This document shows, in pieces, positions 1 to 10,105 of a stretch of 41,700 nucleotides of DNA. Source of the DNA: an uncultured Clostridium sp. (GTDB lineage: Bacteria > Bacillota > Clostridia > TANB77 > CAG-508); NCBI GenBank assembly GCA_930990555.1, contig CAKNPW010000016.1, positions 1 through 41,700 on the forward strand, read 5' to 3'. Position numbers and translations under genes: made by a program. The notes under the pieces are model-generated. The model was not told where the DNA came from and did not search any database. It worked only from the letters and a program-made list of their open reading frames with translations. Positions within the stretch are counted from its first letter, which is position 1, and each line of letters starts with the position of its first letter.

Positions 1-3000
1 GGCTCTTCTGGTACTTTTTCATCTTCTCCAGTTGGTGTTCCATCTTCGCCAACCTCAGCTATATATGCTGTGTTCTTTATTTTTGTTCCATCTACTAGTT
101 TGTTTACAGTTACTTTGAACTCTACTACTTTTTCTGTACTTATTGGTACATTTAGATTAATTCCGTTTTGTAAGTCTGTAGCTGTTTTGCTTGCGTCAGC
201 AACATTATCTATTTTTATTGAACCTTCTACAAATGTTGTTCCTGCTGGAATTGTATCTTTTACAACTACTGTTCCTTCTCTTGTTCCATCATTTCTTACT
301 CTTATTCTGTATGTTATTTCGTCTCCTTCACGTACTTTTGTTCCGCTTGCTGGGTATGACTCTTTATGTGCTGTTATATTTGGTTTTGTAACAGTTGTTG
401 TTACTTCATTTGTTGGCTCGTTATCTATATTTGCTTGGTTTGTTAATGTCTTGATATATTCGTTAGTTGCTAACTCGTCTACTATTCCTGCAAATACTAC
501 ATCTATACTTCCATTTGCTGGTATTTCTACTTGTATTCCATTCTTTAAGTTTTGTTCTGTATATACTGTTCCAGTGTTTCCTACTTGTATTAATGTATTA
601 TTATCAAATGTTATTCCTTCTGGTAATGTATCTTTTACTGTTACTGTTTTTGCTAGGTTTCCATCATTTCTTATTCTTATCGTATATGTTACCTTTTCCC
701 CTTCAATTGCTTCTTCTTTATCTACCAATTTTTCGCTACTTATTATTGCTTTGTATATTGGTGTTTCGAAACTACTTGTTGTTTCTTCACTTGTTTTCTC
801 TGGAGTTAATAACTTGATACTTCCTTTTACATTATTTGTTATCTTCTCTTGGTTCATATCTAGTCCTACATATACTACTTTGAATGTTTTAGTTATATTT
901 ACTGTTCCTTTTCCATTGTAACTATCTATGTCTGATACATTTTCTTTCCATGTTATTGTCTTACTTGTAGGATTGTAATCTCCTCCTGCTAAGTCTGATT
1001 TTCCTTCATCTATTGCATATGGAAGTGTATCTACTATTGTTACTTCTGCATTTCCTATGTAATCTGTTACTTCTGCTGTATATGTTACTGTGTAACTTAC
1101 TTCTTGGTTTGCAGATGTTATTCTTTCTGTTCCTGTTTTTGTAATATTGTTCGTTACACTTGGTGTTTTTAATCTATAGTAATATGTTACTACTATTTGT
1201 TCTGCTGTCATTGTTCCATTTGCATTTGCTGGTGTTGCTACTAATTCATAGTTCTGAGGTATATCTGTTGCTACTTGAGTTGTATAACTATCTCCAACTT
1301 CTCCATTTATTGTTACATCATCACTTAACTGCTCTGTTGTATTTTCTTTATAGTGATGCACTAATACTGATGTATCTTTTAATTTATAATAATATATTAC
1401 TTCTATTATATCTTTTGTCATAGTTCCACTTGAATTTGTTGGTGTTGATATAAGTTCATACATACTACTTACATTATCTGCTGGTTTAGTTGCATAAATA
1501 TCTCCAACAACTCCTGTTTGTATAACATCATCTGCAGTTCCACCATTTTGTAATGGAACTTTATTTGTTGTTTCTTCTATGTAGTAGTGAACAATTACTT
1601 TTGCTGGTATTTTTTCAAATTCTACTACTACATGTTTGTCTTCTATCATATTGGTAAATTTATTTAAAATTACTGTTCCATCTTCTTCTGGTGTATATTC
1701 TAGTGGCTCTCCATTTATTAATATTTGTTTTACCTGGTAATTTTCATCAGGTACTGCAACAATATCATTTTTCGAATCTTCCCCATATATAACTGTTTCA
1801 TATGGTTTTTGATTTTGTCCAGATATTGTTCCTCCTGCTACATCTACCTCTTCGCCCATTTCATTTATTTCTTTATGAGTCTGCACAGATGTTGTTACTT
1901 CTACAGTTTTAGCTTTATAGTAATATGTTACTACAACTCCATCTTTAGAGTATACTCCACTTGCATTTGAAGGAGTTATAGAAAGTTCATATTTAGTGTC
2001 TAATTCTTCTGCTGTTAGTGCTACTGTTGTATATTCTGTTCCAATCTCTCCTTTAGTTACAACGTCTTGTGCTGGTTCTCCTGAAACTAATGGTACATTT
2101 TCATTTGTACCTTCTATATAATGATGTACTGTTAATGGAACTTGTCTCTTTACATAATAATATGTAATAACTTGTTCTTCTTGTTTAAATGTTCCACTCG
2201 CATTTTCTGGAATTACATATTCTCCATCTACTTGTTTTAGTTCATATTCTTCTAAATCCATATGTGGAGCTGTTGTATAGTTTTCACCAATTGTTCCTGC
2301 AATATGTTCATCATCTGCAACTTTAGTTTGTGTACCATCTATATAATGATGTACTAAAACACTTGAAGCAGTATTACTAAATTTTACTACTATATGTTTA
2401 TTTGTTTGCATATTTGTAAACTGTGGCATAGTGAATGAACCATCTACTGCTGGTGTAAATTCATAATTTTCGCCATTTACAGTTATTTTAACAATTTTAT
2501 AATTTTCGTCTGGTACAATCTTAATTTCTTTTATACTGTCCTTTCCATATTCAACTGTTTCATATGGTGCTTCATCTTCACCTGTGATTGTTCCACCCTT
2601 TACTCCATCTACTTCTTCTATATCTGTAGTTACTTGGAATTTCTTTAAATTATTTTCAATTGTTATCTCTGATGATTCTGGTACTTCTGGAGCTGTAATG
2701 ACTTCTCCATAATTAAATACAAATCCGTCAGAATATTTAGATAAATTTTCTCCTTGTGAATCTGCTGTATCTCCCTTAACTGTAGTACTATTAAAGTATC
2801 CAACTGCAACAAATTCATTTTCGTCTCTTTCTGTAACAGCTGTTACTTCGTCTAAATTATCTCCTGTTACTTGTTTATACCATGCTTGGTTTCCGTCGGC
2901 ATCGTATTTTATTACAAATCCATCAGAGTTTCCAGAAATACTTGGTATCTCCCATGTTGTCTCTTCTTGGTTAAAATCTACTTGGCTACTATATGTATAA

Positions 3001-6000
3001 CCACCTACCATGTAGCCACCATCTGTAGTTTTAGTTACACTTGTTAATACCTCATCCAAAGTTCCTCTTATAAATTTACTACTATTAATTGTACTAGAGT
3101 TTATATCATATTCTATAATTATTCCATCATAATTTCCTTTTGTACTTACTGTTTGCGCTGTTCCTGTGTAATTACCTACAATTATAGCTTTTCCATTATC
3201 TAATCTTGCAACTGCATTTGCATTAAAGTCTAATGTAATTCCTGCAGTTACACTACCATTTGAATAAAAATCTATTCTTCCTGTTGTTGTATCTGTTAAT
3301 CCTTGGCTTACTATTATAACATCTTGGCTATTATAACCATCCATATCTGTTATTTCTATATTTGCACTTATTGTTGTTTCACCATTTATGCTTCCATCTG
3401 CATAAGCATATTCTATAACTTTTGGATTTTCGCCAGTTGTAACACCAGCAACTATATTTCCTTCTATATTTTGTGCTATTGCTGTTACATCATAGTCTAA
3501 CCCTTCTTGTGCAACTTCTTTTGCCCATTCATAACTTCCATTACTACTTAATTTTATTACTATACCTTTAGAGTTATTTGTAGTATTTGTTAAACCTGTA
3601 CTTACCTCTCCTACTTGTAGATTTGTACCTGTATAACATCCTCCTACTACATAACCACCATCATTTGTTTGAAGTACTTTATGTAATATAACTTCTCCTG
3701 ATTCTGTATATACAGAATTAGAAAATTCCATACTTCCTGCTTTGTTGTATTTTGCAATAAAACCAGAATAATATGAATCATTTCCTTTTACATCTGCTAA
3801 TTCATCATTATTTAAATCTGCTTCTTTTGTAAAATATCCACTTGTTACAAATCCATTATCAGTAGTTGTTTCTACTGCTTCTACTTTATTCCAAAAATCT
3901 CCTGCCACTTGTGCATTAAATGATGTTCCAAATTCTGTTTCTTGTGCTTTACTTGCACCTATACCAAAATAATATGTTCTATCTGCTTCATTTTCTGCAA
4001 ACTCATATCCTTCTGGTGCTTCTATTTCCGTTGCTTTATATAAACCTGCTTTTAAACCATAAGAAATTTCACCATTTTCATCTGTTTTTACAACTGGAAT
4101 TTGTGTATTCATGCCTTCTACTTTTATATTTTTTACAAAGCCTGAATCTAAACCATAATTGTTAGAGCCATCTGTTCTATAGGTAAAATCAATCTTATAT
4201 GTACCTGCTTCTAATTCTTCTGTTACAGTTTCGAAACTTAAGTCGTTATAATCTGTAATAGAAGAATTCCCACCAATTTTAGTTGATGTACCTCCTATTG
4301 TAGAATTATCTTTTGTATTTGTAATTGTATAATATACATAATCATAACTTACACTTTCTGAAGAAACTGCCCATTCAAAACTAATATTTCCGTCTTTTTC
4401 TAATGTAAATTCTTTTGATGTCATTGTACTTGTTTTGCTTGTTAAACCAGATATTCCACTTTGATATGTTCCATCTTCTAATTTAGACCATGGATATGTT
4501 TCTTCATCTAATGGGAATGTAATACTACCTGCTCCAACATTTTCTTCTAATGTACCTACAACATTTCCATTAATGTCTTTAGCAAATCCTAATTCATTAT
4601 AATTTTCGTCTATTTCTTTTATAACAAATTTAGCATTTTGAATTGGAAGTTTTGTTGCCCCATCTCTTTTTGTTATTTTAAATAAAGGTTCATCTTCGAA
4701 TTCTAAGTTTATTGTATTGTCTTGAACACTGCTATTACGCAAGAAATTATCTCCTAAAACTTCTAATTCTAAAGCTCCTTCTGTATTTCTTTTAACTCTA
4801 AATTGTAACTGCCTAGAATCTAGTGCATATCCTTCTGGTGGAGTAATTTCTTGAAGTGTATATACTCCAGTAATATTTTTTCCTTCTACATATTCATAAA
4901 GGTTTGGAATTGTAAGAACTCCTGTATCATCTGTTGTGTATGTTGCTCCTTTTTCGTCAATTCCTTCTCCTGTTATTTTGTATTGTGCACCTCTTAACGT
5001 TGTATCTTCTTCTTTTGCAAATTTCTTTACAGAAACTTGATATGTAGGTATCTTTTCGTTAGTAAGTTCTGCTGTTACAGTATCTTGTGCATCTAAGCCT
5101 GTTACACCTGTTCCTGTTGTAACTTGTGAATTACTATTAAAGCTTCCACTTGTAACAACAAACTCTAATTTTCCAGAATTATTTACAACTTTAAATTTAA
5201 CTGGTGTTTCGTTTACATAGTAATCTTTAGCCTCTGTTTCTGTTAATGTATATTCTACATCATGAGAAAGCCCTGTTAATGTTAAAGTTCCTTCTTTATT
5301 TGTTGCGACTGTAATACCATTTCCTAGTCCTTCTCCCTCTAGCTTATATTTTACTCCAGCTAAAAGGCTACTATCTGTATTATCTTTCTTTGTTAAAATC
5401 ACTTTATATTTTGGTGTATTTTCTACTTTAAAGTTTAGTATTCCCCTAGAATCTGTTGTTGCTTGTGTAATACTATATTCTTTTAATGAATCTTGACCTT
5501 CTAGAATTTGTAATACTAACTTGTCATCTTGTACTGTTACTTTAAATTTAACTTCTGTTTCGTTCTTTTCGTATGAACCTGGTGTACGAATTTCTTTTAA
5601 TATATATGTTTTATCAACAAATAAATTTTCGATAGTAAATGTTCCAGAATTATTTGTTGTTCCTAGCTTTGTTTCGTCTTCACCTTCTGCTGTTATACTA
5701 AATGTTGCTCCTTGTACAGGCACTGTAGTATCTTCTTTTACTTTTGACATATTTAAATGATATTTTCTTTCTATTCTAAAACCTAATTTTGTTGTTTCTG
5801 TTTGAGTTTTAAATTTTCCTTCTGCTGTATCTAGGCAGAAATATACTGCGTGTGCACTATATGAAACATCATTGTAGTTTACTGTAGTTGGTACTTTTAT
5901 TTGATAAGAAAATACTCTATTTTCCTTTACACTTAATACATAATCACCTAAATCTATTAGATATGTTTTTACTTTAGAGAAATCTGGTGTAGCTGTCCAA

Positions 6001-8591
6001 CCATTTTCGCTATCATTTAAGTCTGTTGTTGGATTTTCTTTTTCTGAATAATATACTGTAACCTTATCTTTCATATCTTCTGGTACTGTAATTCCGCCAT
6101 CTAACATTTGTGTAGTATAGTTTGAACCTAGGTCTGTTCCGTTTATAGAGAAAGTATTACCTTTAAATGGAATTTTTCCTAATATACTAACTTCACTTAT
6201 TGTTCCAGAATAATTATTTGTTACACTTACATTTACTGTTGCTGTATCTGCTTCTGTTTTATCTATTGTTGCAATTTGTGGTGCAACTGCTGTTTCTCCT
6301 GCTTCGTTATAATTTGTAGCTTGTTGATTTGTTAAAAGTGAGTTTGGCGCTACTATATTTAATGTATCTATTGCATAATTAACATTTTCTGTTACATTTT
6401 CGTCACCATCTACATCATATATATCTGATGTTTTATTTTTATAATTATTACAGAATTCATTATATGCATATAGTTTTACACTTTTTGACTGTGTTACAGA
6501 TCTTGGGTCTGCTGTTAAATTCGTATTAATTGTAATTGTATAATTTGCTTCATTTTCATTTTCTGTTTCTATTTTAATAAATTTCTTTCCATCTTTTTCT
6601 ACTATTTCGTACGCTAATAGTTTTACACTAGAATTAGAAATATTTACACTATTTATTTCTACATCTAATATCTCTTCTGGTAATTCTACTAAGAATCTTC
6701 CATTTGTCCAACCTTTCATATTGTAATAATCATTACGTGTAGTAATAGCTAAGTCTATATCTTTTTCTGTATTTTGAGTTCCAATTGTATCCCTATTTAC
6801 TGTAATACTTGCAACTGCTATTGGTTCTTCGTAACGAGCATTTGCAATATCGTCATTTATTTTTGTATAATCTACACTTCCTTCTGTTTTTACATTTCCT
6901 GTTAAATATGTATATATGTATTCTAATTTATCAAATTCTTCTTTTGTAAATGTTGCCTTTAAAACATTATCATCTATTTCTTTAATATTATATACATAAA
7001 AACTAGCATTTTTATTTGCTTTACTTGTTTCTATTCTTATATGTTTTACTGGTTCTGTATATATATATGGAGATGAACTATTGTAATTATTCCAATCTTC
7101 TTTTGTAAATGTGTGTATCTCTTCACCTGTTTCATCATTTATAACTTTTATGTATCCATCTTCTCCTAATGTATTTTCTACATTTGAAAAGTATATACCA
7201 GTATTTTTTGTATAGTCTGACATATTAAAATATGTACTTTCTGTATTTAAAAATCTATCTGTATATGGTGTATTAGTTTCTTTCATTTGGATAGAATCTA
7301 CATTTATTTGATCTCCTGTATATGCATACCATCTTACTTCGTATAAATCTTCTGTTTCTTCTGCTGTTTCATTATATATTTTTAATGGTTCTTCTTTAGA
7401 TATTATATAATTATAATCATAACTTCTATATTTTCCAGTTGTTACATCAAATCTTGCTGCACTTCCTTCTGGCTTTCTCCATAAAAATGTTATATTCCTT
7501 TCTGCTATATTTGATTGTACTGGATTTTGGAATTCATCATTTGGATTATTAAATCCTTCATAATATGCTTTTACTGGAACTTGCAAGCTTAATGTATCTC
7601 CTGTTAAGCTTTCATATAATTCATATGGATATGTTACTTTAAAATTAAATGTATTATAGTCTGATACTGTTTTTGTAACTATTCCTGCTTCATTTATTGA
7701 TGCTTCTCTTGTAATTGTAAAATTTCCTGTTTCTTCGTCATATTCAAAATTTACATCACTAGAAGTTAACTCTACACTTGTTGGTTTATATCCATTTACT
7801 GTTGGTATTGTTCCTTCTAAAACTGCTTTTTTTAATATTAAATCATCTGTTGTTTCTCTTGTTGTTACACTAAAGTTTAATGTAATATTTTCTTTATTTT
7901 CGTCTGTTATTTCTTCTATATTTTGTGTACCTGTATAGTTATAAATACTTGCTGTAACTGTTCCATACCAATCCACATTAAAATCTACTGTTTTACTTAT
8001 CTGCGTTCTGGTTCCATCATCTGCTATATGTGTACCAGTAAGTACTACACTATTTACTTGGCTATATTTATTTGTATCATTTCCAAAATTAGAGGCATTT
8101 ACTGTACCATAAATTAATTTTTGTGTTCCATTATTTACATCTTTTAATGCAATTTCTGTTGTATTATTAGATATATAGTTTTGTTTTATAACATTATCTT
8201 CTACTATTGCTGTAGATAAATTCATATTAGATGTTTTAATTGTTATTTTTCCATCCACTAATTTACCATTTGTTAGCACATTTAGGTTCATATATAGAGT
8301 ATCTGTTTTATTTATATCTCTACACATTCCACGTACTTGTTCTGCATAACCATCGCCATCTAAATCACGCAAAAAGAACGCATCAAATTGAACATAGTCT
8401 GTATTTGGTACTTTTTCATCACCTTCTTGTACTTGTTCATATTCCATGCTTTTTTGTATTTCTGGATCTGCTAATAATTTAGTTTTTTGGTTTTGTGTAT
8501 TAACCAGCAGGGCAACTATTGTTATTATTGCTGTTACTACTGCTAATATACTAATTGATAATGTTATTTTTTTCGTTCGTTTCCCTTTCAT
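1..8591 (-). CDS. Giant multidomain cell-surface adhesin (SpaA/Cna-B, MucBP and DUF11-type repeats), 3' end outside window
   Basis: One uninterrupted minus-strand frame of about 2,863 codons runs from an ATG at 8591 to the window edge. I checked the phase near 5220, 3480, 2100 and position 3 and it holds. An AGGAGG site lies about 7 nt upstream. The N-terminus is a basic stretch plus a hydrophobic signal/anchor (residues about 8-28), then a region with a DLDGDGYAE calcium-loop-like motif near residue 75. Cna-B/SpaA-like prealbumin repeats start near residues 940, 1060, 1185 and 1300. Repeats with TTDNGF.. / TNDGGYVVGG motifs, resembling beta-propeller blades, cover about 1550-1945. MucBP-like repeats (VHHYI[DE]GT) lie at about 2070-2410 and DUF11-like repeats from about 2420 to the edge. 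The family is cell-wall-linked adhesins; any LPxTG sorting signal would lie beyond the window. The gene follows DGR target gene 1 by 86 nt and may share its transcript. Confidence 0.85.
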   Translation of the reverse strand, partial: MKGKRTKKITLSISILAVVTAIITIVALLVNTQNQKTKLLADPEIQKSMEYEQVQEGDEKVPNTDYVQFDAFFLRDLDGDGYAEQVRGMCRDINKTDTLYMNLNVLTNGKLVDGKITIKTSNMNLSTAIVEDNVIKQNYISNNTTEIALKDVNNGTQKLIYGTVNASNFGNDTNKYSQVNSVVLTGTHIADDGTRTQISKTVDFNVDWYGTVTASIYNYTGTQNIEEITDENKENITLNFSVTTRETTDDLILKKAVLEGTIPTVNGYKPTSVELTSSDVNFEYDEETGNFTITREASINEAGIVTKTVSDYNTFNFKVTYPYELYESLTGDTLSLQVPVKAYYEGFNNPNDEFQNPVQSNIAERNITFLWRKPEGSAARFDVTTGKYRSYDYNYIISKEEPLKIYNETAEETEDLYEVRWYAYTGDQINVDSIQMKETNTPYTDRFLNTESTYFNMSDYTKNTGIYFSNVENTLGEDGYIKVINDETGEEIHTFTKEDWNNYNSSSPYIYTEPVKHIRIETSKANKNASFYVYNIKEIDDNVLKATFTKEEFDKLEYIYTYLTGNVKTEGSVDYTKINDDIANARYEEPIAVASITVNRDTIGTQNTEKDIDLAITTRNDYYNMKGWTNGRFLVELPEEILDVEINSVNISNSSVKLLAYEIVEKDGKKFIKIETENENEANYTITINTNLTADPRSVTQSKSVKLYAYNEFCNNYKNKTSDIYDVDGDENVTENVNYAIDTLNIVAPNSLLTNQQATNYNEAGETAVAPQIATIDKTEADTATVNVSVTNNYSGTISEVSILGKIPFKGNTFSINGTDLGSNYTTQMLDGGITVPEDMKDKVTVYYSEKENPTTDLNDSENGWTATPDFSKVKTYLIDLGDYVLSVKENRVFSYQIKVPTTVNYNDVSYSAHAVYFCLDTAEGKFKTQTETTKLGFRIERKYHLNMSKVKEDTTVPVQGATFSITAEGEDETKLGTTNNSGTFTIENLFVDKTYILKEIRTPGSYEKNETEVKFKVTVQDDKLVLQILEGQDSLKEYSITQATTDSRGILNFKVENTPKYKVILTKKDNTDSSLLAGVKYKLEGEGLGNGITVATNKEGTLTLTGLSHDVEYTLTETEAKDYYVNETPVKFKVVNNSGKLEFVVTSGSFNSNSQVTTGTGVTGLDAQDTVTAELTNEKIPTYQVSVKKFAKEEDTTLRGAQYKITGEGIDEKGATYTTDDTGVLTIPNLYEYVEGKNITGVYTLQEITPPEGYALDSRQLQFRVKRNTEGALELEVLGDNFLRNSSVQDNTINLEFEDEPLFKITKRDGATKLPIQNAKFVIKEIDENYNELGFAKDINGNVVGTLEENVGAGSITFPLDEETYPWSKLEDGTYQSGISGLTSKTSTMTSKEFTLEKDGNISFEWAVSSESVSYDYVYYTITNTKDNSTIGGTSTKIGGNSSITDYNDLSFETVTEELEAGTYKIDFTYRTDGSNNYGLDSGFVKNIKVEGMNTQIPVVKTDENGEISYGLKAGLYKATEIEAPEGYEFAENEADRTYYFGIGASKAQETEFGTSFNAQVAGDFWNKVEAVETTTDNGFVTSGYFTKEADLNNDELADVKGNDSYYSGFIAKYNKAGSMEFSNSVYTESGEVILHKVLQTNDGGYVVGGCYTGTNLQVGEVSTGLTNTTNNSKGIVIKLSSNGSYEWAKEVAQEGLDYDVTAIAQNIEGNIVAGVTTGENPKVIEYAYADGSINGETTISANIEITDMDGYNSQDVIIVSQGLTDTTTGRIDFYSNGSVTAGITLDFNANAVARLDNGKAIIVGNYTGTAQTVSTKGNYDGIIIEYDINSSTINSSKFIRGTLDEVLTSVTKTTDGGYMVGGYTYSSQVDFNQEETTWEIPSISGNSDGFVIKYDADGNQAWYKQVTGDNLDEVTAVTERDENEFVAVGYFNSTTVKGDTADSQGENLSKYSDGFVFNYGEVITAPEVPESSEITIENNLKKFQVTTDIEEVDGVKGGTITGEDEAPYETVEYGKDSIKEIKIVPDENYKIVKITVNGENYEFTPAVDGSFTMPQFTNMQTNKHIVVKFSNTASSVLVHHYIDGTQTKVADDEHIAGTIGENYTTAPHMDLEEYELKQVDGEYVIPENASGTFKQEEQVITYYYVKRQVPLTVHHYIEGTNENVPLVSGEPAQDVVTKGEIGTEYTTVALTAEELDTKYELSITPSNASGVYSKDGVVVTYYYKAKTVEVTTSVQTHKEINEMGEEVDVAGGTISGQNQKPYETVIYGEDSKNDIVAVPDENYQVKQILINGEPLEYTPEEDGTVILNKFTNMIEDKHVVVEFEKIPAKVIVHYYIEETTNKVPLQNGGTADDVIQTGVVGDIYATKPADNVSSMYELISTPTNSSGTMTKDIIEVIYYYKLKDTSVLVHHYKENTTEQLSDDVTINGEVGDSYTTQVATDIPQNYELVATPANANGTMTAEQIVVTYYYRLKTPSVTNNITKTGTERITSANQEVSYTVTYTAEVTDYIGNAEVTIVDTLPYAIDEGKSDLAGGDYNPTSKTITWKENVSDIDSYNGKGTVNITKTFKVVYVGLDMNQEKITNNVKGSIKLLTPEKTSEETTSSFETPIYKAIISSEKLVDKEEAIEGEKVTYTIRIRNDGNLAKTVTVKDTLPEGITFDNNTLIQVGNTGTVYTEQNLKNGIQVEIPANGSIDVVFAGIVDELATNEYIKTLTNQANIDNEPTNEVTTTVTKPNITAHKESYPASGTKVREGDEITYRIRVRNDGTREGTVVVKDTIPAGTTFVEGSIKIDNVADASKTATDLQNGINLNVPISTEKVVEFKVTVNKLVDGTKIKNTAYIAEVGEDGTPTGEDEKVPEE

Positions 8592-8677
8592 TTTTCTGCC
8601 TCCTAAAATTAAGGTTTATGTGTTTTACTTTTTTATTTTGTTATAATTTTAAAAATGCTATGATTGCTCAGTATTAC

Positions 8678-9922
8678 TTAATATAAAGTGCTGCGCGACA
8701 ACCGCCAGTTGTCGTAACTAGACGGATAGTAGTTGCTACGAGAGTCTGCTGGATCGTAGGTACCATCGATGACGTAACAGCCACTCCTAAAAACCCTGAT
8801 GAAGGTACTGCTGGCCTCCATTGTCCAGTCGTATACATTCCCTGCTAGGTCATATATGTTATTGGCTTTTGTGTACTCGCTACTACCTGTTGGTATTCTT
8901 GTACTACTTCCTTCATTTTTCGTTGCCACACTTCCACTACTATTTACATATTCAAATGTTGCATTATAGTAATTTCCCCAACTTGTTGAATCATCTGTTA
9001 TTTGCTCTTTTGTTTTATTTCCTGTTTCTATTAACCACATTAATGTTCTATCCCATTGGTTTCCCCATATCATTCCTGTTACTACATTTGTATTTTCTCC
9101 TCTTAAATTCTTACATCTTTTATACATCTTGTACCATGTTTGGCCATTTATATTTGTATTTCCTTTTCGTATTACTGGTGTCTCTTGGTTTATATTTCCT
9201 GTTTCATATCTTCCTATATAAAATCCTCCATATTTTTCCACACTTGCTACCATATTATTAAATTCTTTTTCCAACTGATTTAAAAATTCATGGGTTGTTT
9301 TTGCTCCTAGTCCTAGTGTTTTTAATCTTGAATCCATATCATATCCTGTACTTCCACTCTTTGGTACTACATCTGGCTCTCTACGACCTGTTTTACTACT
9401 TATTGTCATTACTCCATTACTTTCGCTCCAATTATATGGATATGTTCCTGTTATTTCATCAAATAAGCTACTTGAATTTGTTCTTGTTGTAAACTGATAT
9501 ATTTTTCCCCATTTTTTTCCATTGCTATCAATTCCATAAAATTTACTTATATCTGGTACTGGCACCCATACATATTGGTTTCTATTCTTTTGGGCTTCTG
9601 CTACATTACTATCTGTAACAGATTCTTCTCCTTCGTATATTACATATCCTGTATCTATTTCATTTTCTCCTGCTACACTACTTCCTACATATCCATTTGG
9701 CACTGGTATTTTATCTCCACTTGCGTCTTCCTCTACATGCATATATTCATTATTTTCTAAATTTATAGCATTTGCTGATGACTTTGTAGCTTGCAATACT
9801 GCACTATTCTCTTTTTTAGAAAATGCAAAAATTAAACTTGTTAAAACCAGTATTACTACCAATACTCCGCAAATTATTCCTATCATTTTTTTGTTTAATT
9901 TTTTTCTTGTTTTCTCAGCCAT
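8678..9922 (-). CDS. DGR variable protein 1: membrane-anchored FGE-sulfatase/C-type-lectin-like domain protein
   Basis: This 414-residue protein has a basic N-terminus and one hydrophobic segment (about residues 13-34), so the bulk should face outside. The C-terminal half carries the NIYDLAGNVYDWT signature of the formylglycine-generating-enzyme/sulfatase-modifying fold, a C-type-lectin-like scaffold common among DGR targets. The last about 43 residues are the variable repeat (8687-8817). The ATG at 9922 is preferred over the ATG at 9928 because GGAG lies 8 nt before the former and only 2 nt before the latter. A 681-bp block (8969-9649) is identical to target gene 2, while the N-terminus, the segment just before the VR and the VR itself differ. 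Enzymatic activity is not expected; ligand binding is inferred from the family. Confidence 0.9.
   Translation of the reverse strand: MAEKTRKKLNKKMIGIICGVLVVILVLTSLIFAFSKKENSAVLQATKSSANAINLENNEYMHVEEDASGDKIPVPNGYVGSSVAGENEIDTGYVIYEGEESVTDSNVAEAQKNRNQYVWVPVPDISKFYGIDSNGKKWGKIYQFTTRTNSSSLFDEITGTYPYNWSESNGVMTISSKTGRREPDVVPKSGSTGYDMDSRLKTLGLGAKTTHEFLNQLEKEFNNMVASVEKYGGFYIGRYETGNINQETPVIRKGNTNINGQTWYKMYKRCKNLRGENTNVVTGMIWGNQWDRTLMWLIETGNKTKEQITDDSTSWGNYYNATFEYVNSSGSVATKNEGSSTRIPTGSSEYTKANNIYDLAGNVYDWTMEASSTFIRVFRSGCYVIDGTYDPADSRSNYYPSSYDNWRLSRSTLY
8687..8817 (-). repeat. DGR variable repeat VR1
   Basis: This is the 3' end of target gene 1. Aligned to the template repeat it has about 24 substitutions at template adenines (AAC to TTC, ATC, GTC, TAC; AAT to TGT, GAT, TCT and others). 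It also has two substitutions not at adenines (GGT to AGT, TGC to CGC) and lacks one codon (131 against 134 nt). The adenine bias is the signature of mutagenic retrohoming. The extra changes suggest ordinary drift or an older template. Confidence 0.93.
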
Positions 9923-9928
9923 TTTCAT

Positions 9929-10105
9929 TTCTCCTTCAAGAATTTATATTATATATATTTATTTTATTTATATATAAATAACCTGTAAATGGCTGTATTT
10001 TCTATATTACAACAATATTTTTATTAGTCATTACGGATATACAAATTACGATTTATTTCTTGTCTTTTTTACATTTTCTTGTTTTTTATGTGTCAAACCT
10101 GTTTT
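9929..10105 (-). other. AT-rich spacer upstream of target gene 1 with a weak promoter candidate
   Basis: This spacer lies between the SSB-like gene and target gene 1. A TTGACA at 10096-10091 is followed after 17 nt by TGTAAA (10073-10068), a weak sigma-A-like promoter on the minus strand. If used, it would let target gene 1 and the adhesin be transcribed apart from the retroelement. No clear terminator or operator is visible. Confidence 0.35.

Noticed and set aside
70-8482. Many plus-strand open frames, one of 283 codons near the left edge
   Set aside because: They are hydrophobic Leu/Phe/Ser/Tyr-rich shadows of the giant minus-strand adhesin, without ribosome sites, and break up while the minus frame stays open for 8.6 kb.
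8821-9760. Near-identical plus-strand frames opposite both target genes
   Set aside because: Their identity comes from the 681-bp identical block; they are antisense shadows of the target genes.
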